Source: Herbaspirillum sp. LeCh32-8
GTDB taxonomy: Bacteria; Pseudomonadota; Gammaproteobacteria; Burkholderiales; Burkholderiaceae_D
Assembly (NCBI RefSeq): GCF_017814915.1
Contig: NZ_JAGIPZ010000001.1
Coordinates: 203,892-267,891, forward strand
Reading direction: 5' to 3'
Length of the DNA: 64,000 nucleotides
The position numbers and the translations under genes are program-made. Shown here piece by piece: positions 1-8,903 of the stretch. Each line of letters opens with the position of its first letter. Position 1 is the stretch's first letter. A model generated the notes under the pieces. That model had not been told where the DNA came from. It did not search any database and saw only the letters and a program-made list of their open reading frames with translations.

Positions 1-1
1 T

Positions 2-77
2 GTCCCTATCGTCTAGAGGCCTAGGACATCACCCTTTCACGGTGAGTACCGGGGTTCGAATCCCCGTGGGGACGCCA
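2..77 (+). tRNA. tRNA-Glu (anticodon TTC)
   Basis: A full cloverleaf can be folded. The acceptor arm pairs GTCCCTA with TGGGGAC, the anticodon loop reads CTTTCAC with TTC as anticodon, the T arm carries GGTTCGAATCC, and CCA is encoded at 75-77. The gene starts at the second base of the window, so any upstream neighbour or promoter is not visible. A strong terminator follows within 10 bases, so this is the last gene of its transcript. Confidence 0.97.
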
Positions 78-85
78 AGACAAGA

Positions 86-111
86 AAGCCCGCAATTGCG
101 GGCTTTTTTTA
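86..111 (+). terminator. Rho-independent terminator after tRNA-Glu
   Basis: A perfect 10-bp inverted repeat (AAGCCCGCAA / TTGCGGGCTT) runs directly into a run of T residues. It ends the tRNA-Glu transcript. Confidence 0.93.
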
Positions 112-452
112 TTTCTGCGGCACCCGGGCCGTGGTGCTCGGCGATGCGCCGCTGCAGATCGTCACAGGCTGCGGCCATTGAGCGGTTGGCCGCTACCTCA
201 CTTCCCAGTCCACCATGCCTGAGCGCATTCTCGCTCACGCAACGCGCGCTCACTCATATGACTGAATCTAAGCCGAGCGTCACCGTCGATTCCAGTGAGC
301 GGCACACAAAGCAGAAGCCCGACATCATCATGATGCGGCTTTTTTTCATCCAGCAAAAATCATTCAGGCAGCACTGTCTCCCCGGCGGCAATCACGGCGG
401 ATGTTTTGCGCTATCCTCTCCGGCAAACCAATACTCATACTCAGGAGCGCAC
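112..452. other. Intergenic stretch between tRNA-Glu and enoyl-CoA hydratase
   Basis: No convincing gene is seen. One imperfect hairpin followed by seven T residues (316-346, AGCC...GGCT arms with an inner CATC/GATG helix) looks like a second terminator. It could end a short RNA or act as a backup for the tRNA transcript. A reading frame open from base 42 runs through this stretch into the hydratase but has no ribosome site and no family-like sequence before 453. Confidence 0.5.
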
Positions 453-1244
453 ATGGCAGAGGCAGCCAATCTCGACATCGACAATCGCGGCGTCGCCACC
501 ATCACCTTGAATCGTCCGGACGTGCACAACGCCTTCGATGACCAGCTGATCCTGCACCTGATCCGGCTGATCGGTCAGGCGCGCGACGACGCCCGCACGC
601 GCGTGCTGCTGTTGACGTCGACCGGCAAATCCTTCTCCGCCGGCGCTGACCTGGCCTGGATGCGGCGCATGGGCGATGCATCGCGCGACGACAACCTGCG
701 CGATGCGCGCAACCTGGCGCTGCTAATGGAAACCCTGAACAGCTTTCCGGCGCCGACCGTGGCCAAGGTGCAGGGCGCGGTGATGGGCGGTGGCGTGGGC
801 CTGGTGTCGTGCTGCGACATCGCGATCGTCTCCGAGGCGGCGTTTTTCGCGTTGTCCGAGGTGAAGCTGGGATTGGCGCCGGCGGCCATCAGTCCGTACG
901 TGATCGCCAAGATGGGCGTGTCGCAGGCGCGCCGTTACTTCGTCTCCGGCGAGCGCTTCTCCGCCATCCGCGCGGCGGCGATCGGCTTGGTGCACGAGGT
1001 GGTGCTGGCCGTCGAGCTGGACGACAAGGTGGAGCTCGCGCTGGCCGCGTTGCTCAACAACGGCCCCCAGGCCATGCGCGCGGCCAAGCAGCTGGTGCAG
1101 GTGGCCAACCCCGTGAAGGTCACACCGGACCTGGCGGAATATACGGCCGGCGTGATCGCCGACCTGCGCGCCTCCGATGAGGGGCGCGAGGGCCTGCGCG
1201 CTTTCCTCGAGAAGAGCACGCCGGCCTGGGCGGTGAAAGACTGA
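453..1244 (+). CDS. Enoyl-CoA hydratase/isomerase family protein, methylglutaconyl-CoA hydratase-like
   Basis: A crotonase-fold enzyme of 263 residues, the usual length. The start at 453 has AGGAG nine bases upstream and begins just before the family-like sequence. The crotonase CoA/oxyanion segments are visible as SFSAGADLAWMRRM near residues 60-75 and GGGVGLVSCCDIAI near 110-125, with an acidic residue in LSEVKLGLAP in the active-site region. The GADL(A/N)WM pattern is typical of LiuC/AtuE-type hydratases of leucine and isoprenoid breakdown. No other liu genes are next to it, so the exact substrate is inferred only. It stands alone, facing the oppositely oriented gene that ends at 1287. Confidence 0.87.
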   Translation: MAEAANLDIDNRGVATITLNRPDVHNAFDDQLILHLIRLIGQARDDARTRVLLLTSTGKSFSAGADLAWMRRMGDASRDDNLRDARNLALLMETLNSFPAPTVAKVQGAVMGGGVGLVSCCDIAIVSEAAFFALSEVKLGLAPAAISPYVIAKMGVSQARRYFVSGERFSAIRAAAIGLVHEVVLAVELDDKVELALAALLNNGPQAMRAAKQLVQVANPVKVTPDLAEYTAGVIADLRASDEGREGLRAFLEKSTPAWAVKD

Positions 1245-1286
1245 GCGCGAACAGACCTGCGCGAAATACCGGACGGCGGCGGTGTC

Positions 1287-2186
1287 TTATGAAGCCGCTT
1301 CTTGCGTGCCTTGCGGCTCCGGCGCATCCAGCGGCCAGGCCAGCGACAGCGGCGTCAGGCGCAGGCCGAAGGCGGCAGCCGTGGCGGCCGGCGCGCCTGC
1401 ATCGCGCGGGGCGGCGATGCGCGCCAGCAGGTCGCGCACCGAGTGCTGCAGCACCGGGCAGGCCAGCGTCTGCAACGGCGCAGAGCGCACTGCTACGTCG
1501 CCGCCATTGGCCAGCCGCGCCAACTGCGCGAGGCTGTGTTCTTCCGGTCCCGCCAATTCATAGATTCCCGCTTTGCCCATGCCCAGTGCCGCCGATTCGG
1601 CAATGGTGGCGACGTCGCCCAGGTTGATCGGGCGGGTGGTGCGCTGTTCGGCATGTTCTCCATACAGCACCACCGGCGCGTCGGGCGCCTGCTGCAGCAA
1701 GGCTTGCTCGAACGGCAGCGGCTGCGGGCTGCCGCGCACCACCGGGCCCAGGCGGAAGATCACGCTGCCCGGCAGGACGCGCAGCACGTCTTCGGCCATG
1801 CCCTTGGCGCGCAGGTACCAGTTCTCCGAGCCGGCATCGGCCAGCAGCGAGGAAAAATACACCACCCGCGTATCGCGTGCGCCGACCGCCTGCGCCACCT
1901 GGCGCGCGGTGTCGACCATGCCGTGCTCGTAGGCGGCCCAATGGTCGGCGCCCACCACGCCGGTCAGCAGCACCACGGCGTCGGCGGCGGCGATGGCCTC
2001 GGCGCTGTGCGGGTTGTTGGTCCAGTCGCTGATCACCTCGTCGGCCACCAGCCGGGCGGGTTGGCGCACCAGCGCGGTGGCGTGCATGCCGGAGTCGCGC
2101 AGCAGCAGGAGCAGCAGGCGTCCGGTCTGGCTGTTGGCGCCGGCGACGACGACGCGGGGACGGGCAGCAGGGTGGGGCTGGTTCAT
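1287..2186 (-). CDS. NAD(P)-binding Rossmann protein, NmrA/atypical SDR-like
   Basis: A predicted 299-residue cytoplasmic protein with an N-terminal dinucleotide-binding motif (VVVAGANSQTGRLLLLLLRD, residues 10-29) of the GxxxxxG type used by NmrA-like and atypical short-chain dehydrogenases. A YxxxK-type catalytic pair is not obvious; the segment near YFSSLLADAGSENWYLRAKG could supply it. The ATG at 2186 is chosen because CCGGAGGAAAC sits just upstream, whereas the longer frame has Arg/Ala-rich sequence of no family character. Substrate unknown; it may bind NAD(P)H as a sensor or reduce a small carbonyl compound. Confidence 0.75.
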   Translation of the reverse strand: MNQPHPAARPRVVVAGANSQTGRLLLLLLRDSGMHATALVRQPARLVADEVISDWTNNPHSAEAIAAADAVVLLTGVVGADHWAAYEHGMVDTARQVAQAVGARDTRVVYFSSLLADAGSENWYLRAKGMAEDVLRVLPGSVIFRLGPVVRGSPQPLPFEQALLQQAPDAPVVLYGEHAEQRTTRPINLGDVATIAESAALGMGKAGIYELAGPEEHSLAQLARLANGGDVAVRSAPLQTLACPVLQHSVRDLLARIAAPRDAGAPAATAAAFGLRLTPLSLAWPLDAPEPQGTQEAAS

Positions 2187-2265
2187 GTTTCCTCCGGACG
2201 GATGGGAGAACAATCTGCCGGCGCGGCCGGCAAGGCAGGAAGCGGTGGCGCCGGGGGAGGAGGCG

Positions 2266-2568
2266 CTAGCTGCGGCGCAGCGTGATGGCGTGCTCCGGGC
2301 ACGCCGCCACGCACAGGCCGCAGGCGCGGCAGGCGTCGGCATTGGGGGTATAGGCGACCTGCATGCCGTGCACGCGCAGCTTGAATCGGTTCAGCCAGCC
2401 CAGTTCGGCGAAGTCGGCGTCGTCGATGCGGCGCACCTCGAATACCTTCTCCGGGCAGACCGGCACGCAATCGGCCTTGCCCTCGCAGCGTTTGAGGTTC
2501 ACCACCGGCACGATGATGCCGGGCGGCTGCTTGCAATTGGCAGCCTGCATCGGAAAAGCGGCGCCCAT
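2266..2568 (-). CDS. Two-cluster 4Fe-4S ferredoxin
   Basis: About 100 residues with two cysteine clusters. The first, near residues 29-40, has the spaced form C-x5-C-x3-CP; the second, near 78-90, is the classic CRACGLCVAACP. Such proteins carry electrons through two iron-sulphur clusters. Two starts are possible: ATG at 2568 or a TTG at 2574 that overlaps the stop of the upstream membrane-protein gene. The gene is the third of a tight run with an ECF sigma factor and a small membrane protein, suggesting co-transcription. Its redox partner is not in the window. Confidence 0.82.
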   Translation of the reverse strand: MGAAFPMQAANCKQPPGIIVPVVNLKRCEGKADCVPVCPEKVFEVRRIDDADFAELGWLNRFKLRVHGMQVAYTPNADACRACGLCVAACPEHAITLRRS

Positions 2569-2570
2569 GC

Positions 2571-2942
2571 TCAATCGCGCTCGCGGTTGGGGCAGCCGAA
2601 CATGCGCCAGCGCGACTGGAAGCGTTCGCGCTCTTGCGGCGTCATGGCCTCCCAGCGCGCACGCATGCGGCGCTTCTTTTCATGCCAGCCGCCATGGCGA
2701 CCGCGGAAACCGCCGAACAGGATGCGGCACAACACCAGCAAGCCCAGCGCACGCCAGAACCCGATCTCGACCGCACCGGGGAACATCGGCGGCACCACCC
2801 AGTTCCACAGCAGCATCACCGCGCCGCCCAGCACGCCCACGCACAGCAGCGCGAACACCCCCTTGATCAGGAAGCCCATGCGAAAGCGCCGGCGCGGCCT
2901 GATCTGCTCCAATTCCCGTCCTTGATTCTGATCCTGGTCCAT
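2571..2942 (-). CDS. Small membrane protein co-translated with an ECF sigma factor
   Basis: A 123-residue protein not assigned to a family. A basic N-terminus (RPRRRFRMG) precedes a strong hydrophobic segment at about 25-45 and a second at about 58-75. The C-terminal third is highly basic and hydrophilic (KKRRMRARWEAM...). Its ATG overlaps the sigma-factor stop as TGATG, so translation is probably coupled. Position directly after an ECF sigma gene is the usual place for an anti-sigma factor, but no zinc-binding HxxxCxxC motif is seen, so that role is only a possibility. Confidence 0.7.
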   Translation of the reverse strand: MDQDQNQGRELEQIRPRRRFRMGFLIKGVFALLCVGVLGGAVMLLWNWVVPPMFPGAVEIGFWRALGLLVLCRILFGGFRGRHGGWHEKKRRMRARWEAMTPQERERFQSRWRMFGCPNRERD

Positions 2943-3556
2943 CACATCTCCAATTCGTCATAAACCGCCTGCAGCCGCTCGCGCAGATGCAGGACCGCAT
3001 AGCGCTTGCGCGCCAGCAGGGTGTTGAGGCTGGTGCCGCTGGCGGCAGCCATCTCCTTGAAACTGATGCCGTCGAGCTCATGCGCGACGAACACCTCGCG
3101 TTGGTTGGCCGGCAGTTCGTCCAGCGCTTCCTGCAAGGTTTCCAGCAGCATCGACCGGGCATAGGCCGCTTCCGGGCCGTCGTCCACGGCCGGCAGCGCC
3201 AGGTCCAGCCGCCACGCGTTGTCGGCGGCATCGAAGTCGTCGGCGTCGGCCCCTTCGTGCAACGCGGCCAGCGGTTCTTCCTTCTTCTTGCGGAAGCGAT
3301 CGATGATGCGGTTGCGGGCTACCCGGAACAGCCAGGCGCTGACCTGCTCGATCGGTTCCGGCAGCCGGTAGGCCTGGACGAACTCATGGAACACGTCCTG
3401 GAGAATGTCCTCGGCCTCGCCGGCGTCGGCCACCCGACGGCGAATGAAGCCGCCCAGCCGCGTACGCTCGCGCAGCACGGTGGCGGTGATTTCGCTGTCC
3501 TTGTCGCTCATGGCTTGGTTGTCGGGAATCGCCTGCATGCCCTGAAGACGGCTCAT
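2942..3556 (-). CDS. ECF-type RNA polymerase sigma factor
   Basis: A 204-residue sigma-70 family protein of ECF size. Region 2 is visible around residues 45-95 (AEDILQDVFHEFVQAY and SAWLFRVARNRIIDRFRKKKEE). Region 4 lies at about 140-195 (LDELPANQREVFVAHELDGISFKEMAA) with the helix-turn-helix that reads the -35 element. The exact start is uncertain: ATG codons at 3556, 3538 and 3511 are in frame and none has a well-spaced ribosome site. It heads an operon with a membrane protein and a ferredoxin, which may belong to its regulon or control its activity. Confidence 0.88.
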   Translation of the reverse strand: MSRLQGMQAIPDNQAMSDKDSEITATVLRERTRLGGFIRRRVADAGEAEDILQDVFHEFVQAYRLPEPIEQVSAWLFRVARNRIIDRFRKKKEEPLAALHEGADADDFDAADNAWRLDLALPAVDDGPEAAYARSMLLETLQEALDELPANQREVFVAHELDGISFKEMAAASGTSLNTLLARKRYAVLHLRERLQAVYDELEM

Positions 3557-3715
3557 CTCCGGGGATATTGTGCGGTCGCGAAAAAAAGTGAAGGAGTGGG
3601 GAAACCGCCGATTCTAGCGGTTGCCGTCGCGGGACGGCGCGTGAAGGAAATACTTGGGCGCGGGCGTTGCCATGGCGGCAACGCCCGCAAGCAGGGGGGC
3701 AGAGGGAGCGGGAGA

Positions 3716-5362
3716 TCAGCGGCGGCCGAACACCGCCACGGCGTCGGCCAGCGTGTCCATGCGCGCCTGCATGTTGGCCACCGCGGCGGCGGAGTGCTCG
3801 ACCATGTCGGCGTTCTTCTGCGTCATGCCGTCCAGCATCAGCGCCGATTCGCTGACCTGGGCCACGCCCAGGCTTTGCTCGCTGGCGCTGGTCGACATCT
3901 CGCCGATCAGCGCGCTCAGGCGATGCACCTCGTCGACGATGACGCCCATTTCGCGTCCCGCCGATTCCGCGCGGCGCGCGCCGGCTTCGCTCTTGGAGAC
4001 GCTCTCGGCGATTAGTTGCTTGATGCCGCGCGCCGCGCCGGCGCTGCGTTGGGCCAGGTTGCGCACCTCGCCGGCCACCACCGCGAAGCCGCGTCCGGCC
4101 TCGCCGGCGCGGGCCGCTTCTACCGCCGCGTTGAGCGCGAGGATGTTGGTCTGGAAGGCGATGCTGTCGATCAGGGTGTTGATTTCGCCGATCTTTTCCG
4201 ACGACTGGGCGATCTCGCGCATGGTCTGCACCACCTGCATCACCACCTCGCTGCCGCGTGCGGCGGTGTCGCTGGTTTCGCGCGCCAGTGCGTGCGCCGC
4301 CTGCGCGGTCTGGGCGCTGTGCTCGACGGCAGCGGCCATCTGTTCGGCCGCGGCGGCGGTCTGCTGCAGGTGCGAGTGGGTGTCGGCGGTGCGCTGGCGC
4401 AGGTCGGTGTTGTCGCCGGCGATCTGGCGGTTGGCCTCGGCCAGGCCGTCGATCTGGGCCGAGACGTCGTCCAGCAGGGCGCGCAGGTTCAGGCCGGCCT
4501 GGTTCACCGCGCGCAGCAGCAGGCCGATCTCGTCGACCCGGTTGATGCCGGGCGTCTCCGTCGGCTGGCCCGCGGCCACCGCCTTGGCCTGCTCCAGCAC
4601 CTCGCCCAGCGGGCGGGCGACGCGATATTCCAGCCAGGCGCCGGCAGCCGCCAGCGAGGCCAGCAGCACGCCGCCGGCCACCGAGAGCGGCGTGCCGGTG
4701 GCCAGCCATTGCGCGGCCAGCGACACCAGCGCCGCGCCGCCCAGCGCCAGGCGCAGGCGCCAGCGCACCGGCATCACCTGGCCCAGGCGGGTCCAGGCCA
4801 TGACGCCGTTGCGCACCACCAGTCCCTTGTAGAAGCGCAGTCCGCGCGCGCGGCCTTCGCGAAAGGACTGGTACAGCGCTGCCGCTGCCGCGACTTCCTG
4901 CGGCGCCGGACGGGTGCGCACCGACAGGTAGCCGTGCACCTCGCCCTGGCGGCGGATCGGCGTGACGTTGGCGCGCACCCAGTAGTGGTTGCCGTCGGCG
5001 CGGCGGTTCTTGACCAGCGCGGTCCAGGCGTCACCGCGCTGGAGCGTACGCCACATGTCGGCAAAGGCTTCCTTGGGCATGTCCGGGTGGCGCACGATGT
5101 TGTGCGGCTGGCCAAGGATCTGCCCGCGGGCGAAGCCGCTGACACTGAGGAAGGTGGAGTTGGCGTAGGTGACCAGGCTGGTGGTGTCGGTGGTGGACAT
5201 CAGCGTGGCCTGTTCCGGGTAGGCGTGGCCTTGCTCATCGGAATCGATGTGAAGGATGGCGGGCGCGATGACAGGCGGACGGGTGCCGGCGGGCGCCAGC
5301 GGATAGGTTTCGGTCTCTTCGGCCAAGGGTGTGAAGGCCTGGGGCAGGTCGTTGATCTTCAT
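3716..5362 (-). CDS. PAS-containing methyl-accepting chemotaxis protein (Aer-like)
   Basis: A 548-residue chemoreceptor. The N-terminal PAS domain (about 45-135) contains the NIVRHPDMP signature of Aer-type redox/energy sensors. Two closely spaced hydrophobic segments (about 190-235) form a membrane hairpin, followed by a HAMP-like stretch and a coiled-coil signalling domain. The hairpin tip [20 protein letters not shown], which contacts CheA and CheW, lies near 420-440. No periplasmic ligand domain is present, so sensing is likely cytoplasmic, probably through a flavin bound by PAS. The start MKINDLP is preferred over an upstream Pro/Ser-rich extension. No chemotaxis partners lie nearby. Confidence 0.92.
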   Translation of the reverse strand: MKINDLPQAFTPLAEETETYPLAPAGTRPPVIAPAILHIDSDEQGHAYPEQATLMSTTDTTSLVTYANSTFLSVSGFARGQILGQPHNIVRHPDMPKEAFADMWRTLQRGDAWTALVKNRRADGNHYWVRANVTPIRRQGEVHGYLSVRTRPAPQEVAAAAALYQSFREGRARGLRFYKGLVVRNGVMAWTRLGQVMPVRWRLRLALGGAALVSLAAQWLATGTPLSVAGGVLLASLAAAGAWLEYRVARPLGEVLEQAKAVAAGQPTETPGINRVDEIGLLLRAVNQAGLNLRALLDDVSAQIDGLAEANRQIAGDNTDLRQRTADTHSHLQQTAAAAEQMAAAVEHSAQTAQAAHALARETSDTAARGSEVVMQVVQTMREIAQSSEKIGEINTLIDSIAFQTNILALNAAVEAARAGEAGRGFAVVAGEVRNLAQRSAGAARGIKQLIAESVSKSEAGARRAESAGREMGVIVDEVHRLSALIGEMSTSASEQSLGVAQVSESALMLDGMTQKNADMVEHSAAAVANMQARMDTLADAVAVFGRR

Positions 5363-5804
5363 GATGGTCGGTGGTGATGACGGTGGCGACGGCAATGGCG
5401 ACGGCAAGACCGGGGCGCATCCGCGCTGCTGCTAAGCGGGCGAATGGAACGCATTGCTGGTCGTCGGGTGGAAGCGCCCTGACATGGGCATGGTCGGCGC
5501 GTCGGCGCCGGCGTCGTGGTCAGCCGTCCTGGATTACGATCATGTGCACCCCCTGCGGTTACGCCGTCCCATCGGCGACGTCGGCGGTCATGCATGCGAG
5601 ACGCATGCGATGGGAATTGCCATATTTATAACGCCGCCGCGCGCCATCCCGGGCCGGCCGATTTGAGCTGCATCAACACGCCGGACAAAATACCTGAGGG
5701 AAATCTTGCTCAAAAAGAAAACGCACCCAATGGGTGCGTTTTCGTTGAAGTAGCGCGAAGTTGCTGTGACTATGCGCGAGTTTGCATGGCGAGCGGTGCG
5801 CCGG
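5363..5804. other. Intergenic stretch upstream of the chemoreceptor
   Basis: About 440 bases with no reading frame of convincing composition. It should hold the promoter of the chemoreceptor on the minus strand, although no clear sigma-28 match was found by eye. It also holds the terminator of the PfpI-like gene at 5717-5743. Confidence 0.5.
5711..5743 (-). terminator. Terminator of the PfpI-like gene
   Basis: The inverted repeat GAAAACGCACCCA / TGGGTGCGTTTTC is 13 bp. Read on the minus strand it is followed by TTTTCTTTTTG, giving a terminator downstream of the gene ending at 5805. Confidence 0.85.
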
Positions 5805-6386
5805 TCACAGCTCGATCTTCGTGCCCAGCACCTTCAGGAATTGCGCCAGCCAGGCCGGGTGGGCGGGCCAGGCCGGCGCCGTGACCAGCTTGCCGTCGGT
5901 GATGGCGGCGTCCACCGCGATGTCGGCGAACTCGCCGCCGGCCAGCTTGACCTCCGGCGCGCAGGCCGGATAGGCCGAGACCTTCTTGCCCTCCAGCACG
6001 CCGGCCGCGGCCAGCACCTGCGGGCCGTGGCAGACCGCGGCGATGGGTTTGTCGGCCTTGGCGAAGCCCTGCACCAGCTCGATTACCTTGGGGTTCAGAC
6101 GCAGGTATTCGGGCGCGCGGCCGCCGGCCACCACCAGCGCGTCGTAGCCGGCCACGCTGACTTCATCGAAGCTGGCATTGAGGGCGAAGTTGTGGCCCGG
6201 CTTTTCGGTGTAGGTCTGGTCGCCTTCGAAGTCATGGATGGCGGTCTTGACCTTGTCGCCGGCCTTCTTGCCGGGGCACACGGCATGCACCGTATGGCCG
6301 ACCATCTGCAGCGCCTGGAACGGCACCATGGTTTCGTAGTCTTCGGCGAAATCGCCGGTCAACAACAGGATCTTCTTCGCAGCCAT
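5805..6386 (-). CDS. DJ-1/PfpI family protein
   Basis: A 193-residue protein of the DJ-1/PfpI (class I glutamine amidotransferase-like) fold. The nucleophile elbow AVCHGPQ places Cys119 and His120 at the expected turn, and an acidic residue near 15 (GDFAEDYE) is in the usual place for the partner carboxylate. Members act as glyoxalase-like deglycases, peptidases or stress chaperones; the sequence does not separate these. The ATG at 6386 is preferred because AAGGAG then lies six bases upstream, while the ATG at 6392 would touch it. It lies next to, and in the same direction as, a LysR regulator gene. Confidence 0.88.
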   Translation of the reverse strand: MAAKKILLLTGDFAEDYETMVPFQALQMVGHTVHAVCPGKKAGDKVKTAIHDFEGDQTYTEKPGHNFALNASFDEVSVAGYDALVVAGGRAPEYLRLNPKVIELVQGFAKADKPIAAVCHGPQVLAAAGVLEGKKVSAYPACAPEVKLAGGEFADIAVDAAITDGKLVTAPAWPAHPAWLAQFLKVLGTKIEL

Positions 6387-6456
6387 CGTCATCTCCTTGA
6401 GGGTAAAGCCGGCCTCGGGCCGGGGTGAAACTGGCGGGTGGCGCGACCCTGGGGGG

Positions 6457-7374
6457 TCAGGCCAGCCACCGCATCTGACGTGATTCGCCCATCAAAAAAT
6501 CCCGGTTCATCTCCACGCATTCGCGCAGGTAGCTCCACAGCGCCGACACGCGCGCCACATGGCGCTGTTCGCTGGACGCCACCAGCCAGAAGGTGCGGGT
6601 GATGGCGATCTCCTGGCTCAGCACCGGCACCAGCAGTTCGGACTGCTGGGCCAGGAAGCAGGGCAGGATGGCCAGCGCGTGGCCGCTGCAGGCGGCGGTG
6701 TATTGCGCCACCACGCTGGTGCTGCGAAAGGCGCGGAAGGATTCGGGGGCGACCGTGTCCTTGTAGCGCAATTCCTCGCTGAACACCAGATCGTCGATGT
6801 AGCCGATGAAGTTGTGCTGCTCCAGATCGGCCAGCGTGCGGATGGAGGCGTGGCGCTCCAGGTACTCGCGCGTGGCGTAGAGCTTCAGTACATAGTCGGA
6901 CAGTTTTGTGACCACGTAATTACCGGACAGCGGGCGCTCGATGGCCACGCTGATGTCGGCCTCGTGCTTGGACAGGTTCACGAAACGCGGCATTGGCAGC
7001 ATGTCCACCGTGATGTGCGGATTGCGCGCGCAGAAGTGGGCGATGTGCGGCGCCAGCATGAAGGTGCCGAAGCCTTCGGTGGCGCCCAGTCGCACCTGGC
7101 CCGAGAGCTTGCTGTTGTGCCCGCCCAGTTCCTCGGCGGCGGCGTAGACGGTGCTCTCGATCTTCTCCGCGTATTCCACCAGGCGGTAGCCGTCGGCGGT
7201 GAGCTTGTAGCCGTGGTTGTTACGATCGAACAGCTGGCTGCCGACCTGTTCCTCGAAACGCTTCATACGGCGCGACACGGTGGAATGGTCGATGCCCAGC
7301 TTCTTGGCGGCGTCGACCAGGCCCTGGCTGCGCGTGAGCTCGAGGAAGATCCTGAGATTGTCCCAGTCCAGCAT
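6457..7374 (-). CDS. LysR-family transcriptional regulator (likely controls mmsAB locus)
   Basis: A 305-residue LysR protein. The N-terminal winged helix-turn-helix (about 1-60) includes [20 protein letters not shown], followed by the linker helix and a two-lobed effector domain. AGGAGA precedes the ATG. It is divergent from the operon starting at 7591 (ABC binding protein, mmsA, mmsB), and the 216-bp gap holds inverted repeats typical of LysR sites. It probably senses a valine-degradation intermediate and controls that operon; this is inferred from position. Confidence 0.9.
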   Translation of the reverse strand: MLDWDNLRIFLELTRSQGLVDAAKKLGIDHSTVSRRMKRFEEQVGSQLFDRNNHGYKLTADGYRLVEYAEKIESTVYAAAEELGGHNSKLSGQVRLGATEGFGTFMLAPHIAHFCARNPHITVDMLPMPRFVNLSKHEADISVAIERPLSGNYVVTKLSDYVLKLYATREYLERHASIRTLADLEQHNFIGYIDDLVFSEELRYKDTVAPESFRAFRSTSVVAQYTAACSGHALAILPCFLAQQSELLVPVLSQEIAITRTFWLVASSEQRHVARVSALWSYLRECVEMNRDFLMGESRQMRWLA

Positions 7375-7400
7375 GCGGTCTCCTGTCCTTATTGCATGCG

Positions 7401-7418
7401 TTTTGCATTGGTGCAAAA
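7401..7418. promoter_or_regulatory. Candidate LysR operator in the mmsAB divergent region
   Basis: An inverted repeat TTTTGC-N6-GCAAAA lies 27 bases upstream of the LysR start. A related TGCAAAATGCA element is at 7460-7470. LysR regulators usually bind interrupted dyads of the T-N11-A kind in such divergent regions. No binding data; assignment is by position and symmetry. Confidence 0.5.
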
Positions 7419-7590
7419 GCATTTTGGATTTATGTTTATTGTACCGATATTAACGCACATGCAAAATGCACCTGCTGCAGAGGAAAAGCACGCTTGATGC
7501 TTGGCCCCGCAGCAGGAGGAATGCGGCGCGATCCGACGTCGATGCAACGGCGGACGCGACCGACAACAACGACAATATCAAGGAGACAAA

Positions 7591-8823
7591 ATGCGTAAGA
7601 ACGTATTCGGCCGTTCGGTCATGGCCGCCGCTGTTGCCTGTGCGATTTCCCTCTTCGGCGCCGTCACGCCTGCCATGGCGCAGGACGCCAATACCGTCAA
7701 GGTCGGCATCCTGACCGACATGTCCGGCCCGTATTCCGCCATGGGCGGCCAGGGCTCGGTGGTAGCCGCCAAAATGGCGGTGGAAGACTGCCTCAAGGCC
7801 GAGTGCAAGGGCATGAAGATCGAGATTCTCTCGGCCGACAACCAGAACAAGCCGGACGTCGGCGTGACCCGCGCACGTGAATGGCTGGACCGCGACAAGG
7901 TCGAGGCCATCGCCGACCTGACCAACTCCTCGGTGGCGCTGGCGGTGCAAAAGCTGATCAAGGAAAAGGGCGGCATCGCCATGTACAGCGGGCCGGCCAC
8001 CGGCGCGCTGACTACCGCCGAATGCGCCACCAACGGCTTCCACTGGATGTTCGACACCTATTCCCAGGCCGCCGGCGCGGCTGCGGCGCTGACCAAGCTG
8101 GGCAACAAATCCTGGTACTTCGTGACGGTGGACTACGCCTTTGGCCACTCGCTGGAGAAGGACGCGGCCGACGTGGTCAAGGCCAACGGCGGCACGGTGG
8201 TCGGCTCGGTGCGCCATCCGCTGAACGCCTCCGACTTCTCCTCCTTCCTGCTGCAGGCCCAGGCCTCCAAGGCCCAGGTGATCGGCCTGGCCAACGGCGG
8301 CACCGACGTGGTCAATGCGATCAAGCAGGCGCGCTCGTTTGCGGTCGGCGGCAAGGACCAGCGCCTGGTGGCGCTGCTGGTGTTCCTCTCCGACGTGCAC
8401 GCGTTGGGCCTGGACGCGGCCCAGGGCCTGGTCTACACCGACGGCTTCTACTGGGATTACGACGAGCAGACCCGCGCCTTCTCCAAGCGCTTCGAGGCGC
8501 AGTTCAAGAACAACAAGCCGACCATGGTGCAGGCCGGCGTGTATTCCAGCGTGCTGCATTTCCTGAAGGCGCGCGCCGCCGCCAAGACCGCCGACTGGAA
8601 GGTGGTGTCGCAGAAGATGCGCGAGATCCCGATCTCCGACGTGGTGATGCGCAACGCCTCGATTCGCCCCGACGGCCGCGTGATCCACGACATGTACCTG
8701 TACCAGGTCAAGTCGCCGGCCGAATCCAAGGCGCCGTGGGACTACCTGAAACTGCTGTCGGTGATCCCGGCGCAGCAGGCCTTCCGCCCGATGGACGCGG
8801 CCTGCCCGCTGGTCAAGCAATAA
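7591..8823 (+). CDS. Branched-chain amino-acid type ABC transporter substrate-binding protein
   Basis: A 410-residue exported binding protein of the LivJ/HAAT (Peripla_BP_6) family. A Sec signal peptide ends at about residue 35 ([10 protein letters not shown]). The mature protein starts with [20 protein letters not shown], the usual first strand and ligand loop. AGGAGACAAA lies right before the ATG. No permease or ATPase genes are adjacent, so it is an orphan that must use a transporter encoded elsewhere. Placement ahead of mmsA-mmsB suggests a ligand feeding valine or 3-hydroxyisobutyrate breakdown, which is an inference. Confidence 0.9.
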   Translation: MRKNVFGRSVMAAAVACAISLFGAVTPAMAQDANTVKVGILTDMSGPYSAMGGQGSVVAAKMAVEDCLKAECKGMKIEILSADNQNKPDVGVTRAREWLDRDKVEAIADLTNSSVALAVQKLIKEKGGIAMYSGPATGALTTAECATNGFHWMFDTYSQAAGAAAALTKLGNKSWYFVTVDYAFGHSLEKDAADVVKANGGTVVGSVRHPLNASDFSSFLLQAQASKAQVIGLANGGTDVVNAIKQARSFAVGGKDQRLVALLVFLSDVHALGLDAAQGLVYTDGFYWDYDEQTRAFSKRFEAQFKNNKPTMVQAGVYSSVLHFLKARAAAKTADWKVVSQKMREIPISDVVMRNASIRPDGRVIHDMYLYQVKSPAESKAPWDYLKLLSVIPAQQAFRPMDAACPLVKQ

Positions 8824-8903
8824 CGCTTCTCCCGGGACGGCAGGTCCCCTCATTCATCTGCATGCCGCCCCGGTCTTTCATTCTTATTTATGGAAACTGC
8901 ATC

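Noticed and set aside
42-452. N-terminal extension of the enoyl-CoA hydratase frame back to base 42
   Set aside because: It begins inside tRNA-Glu, crosses a strong terminator and has no crotonase-like sequence before the ATG at 453.
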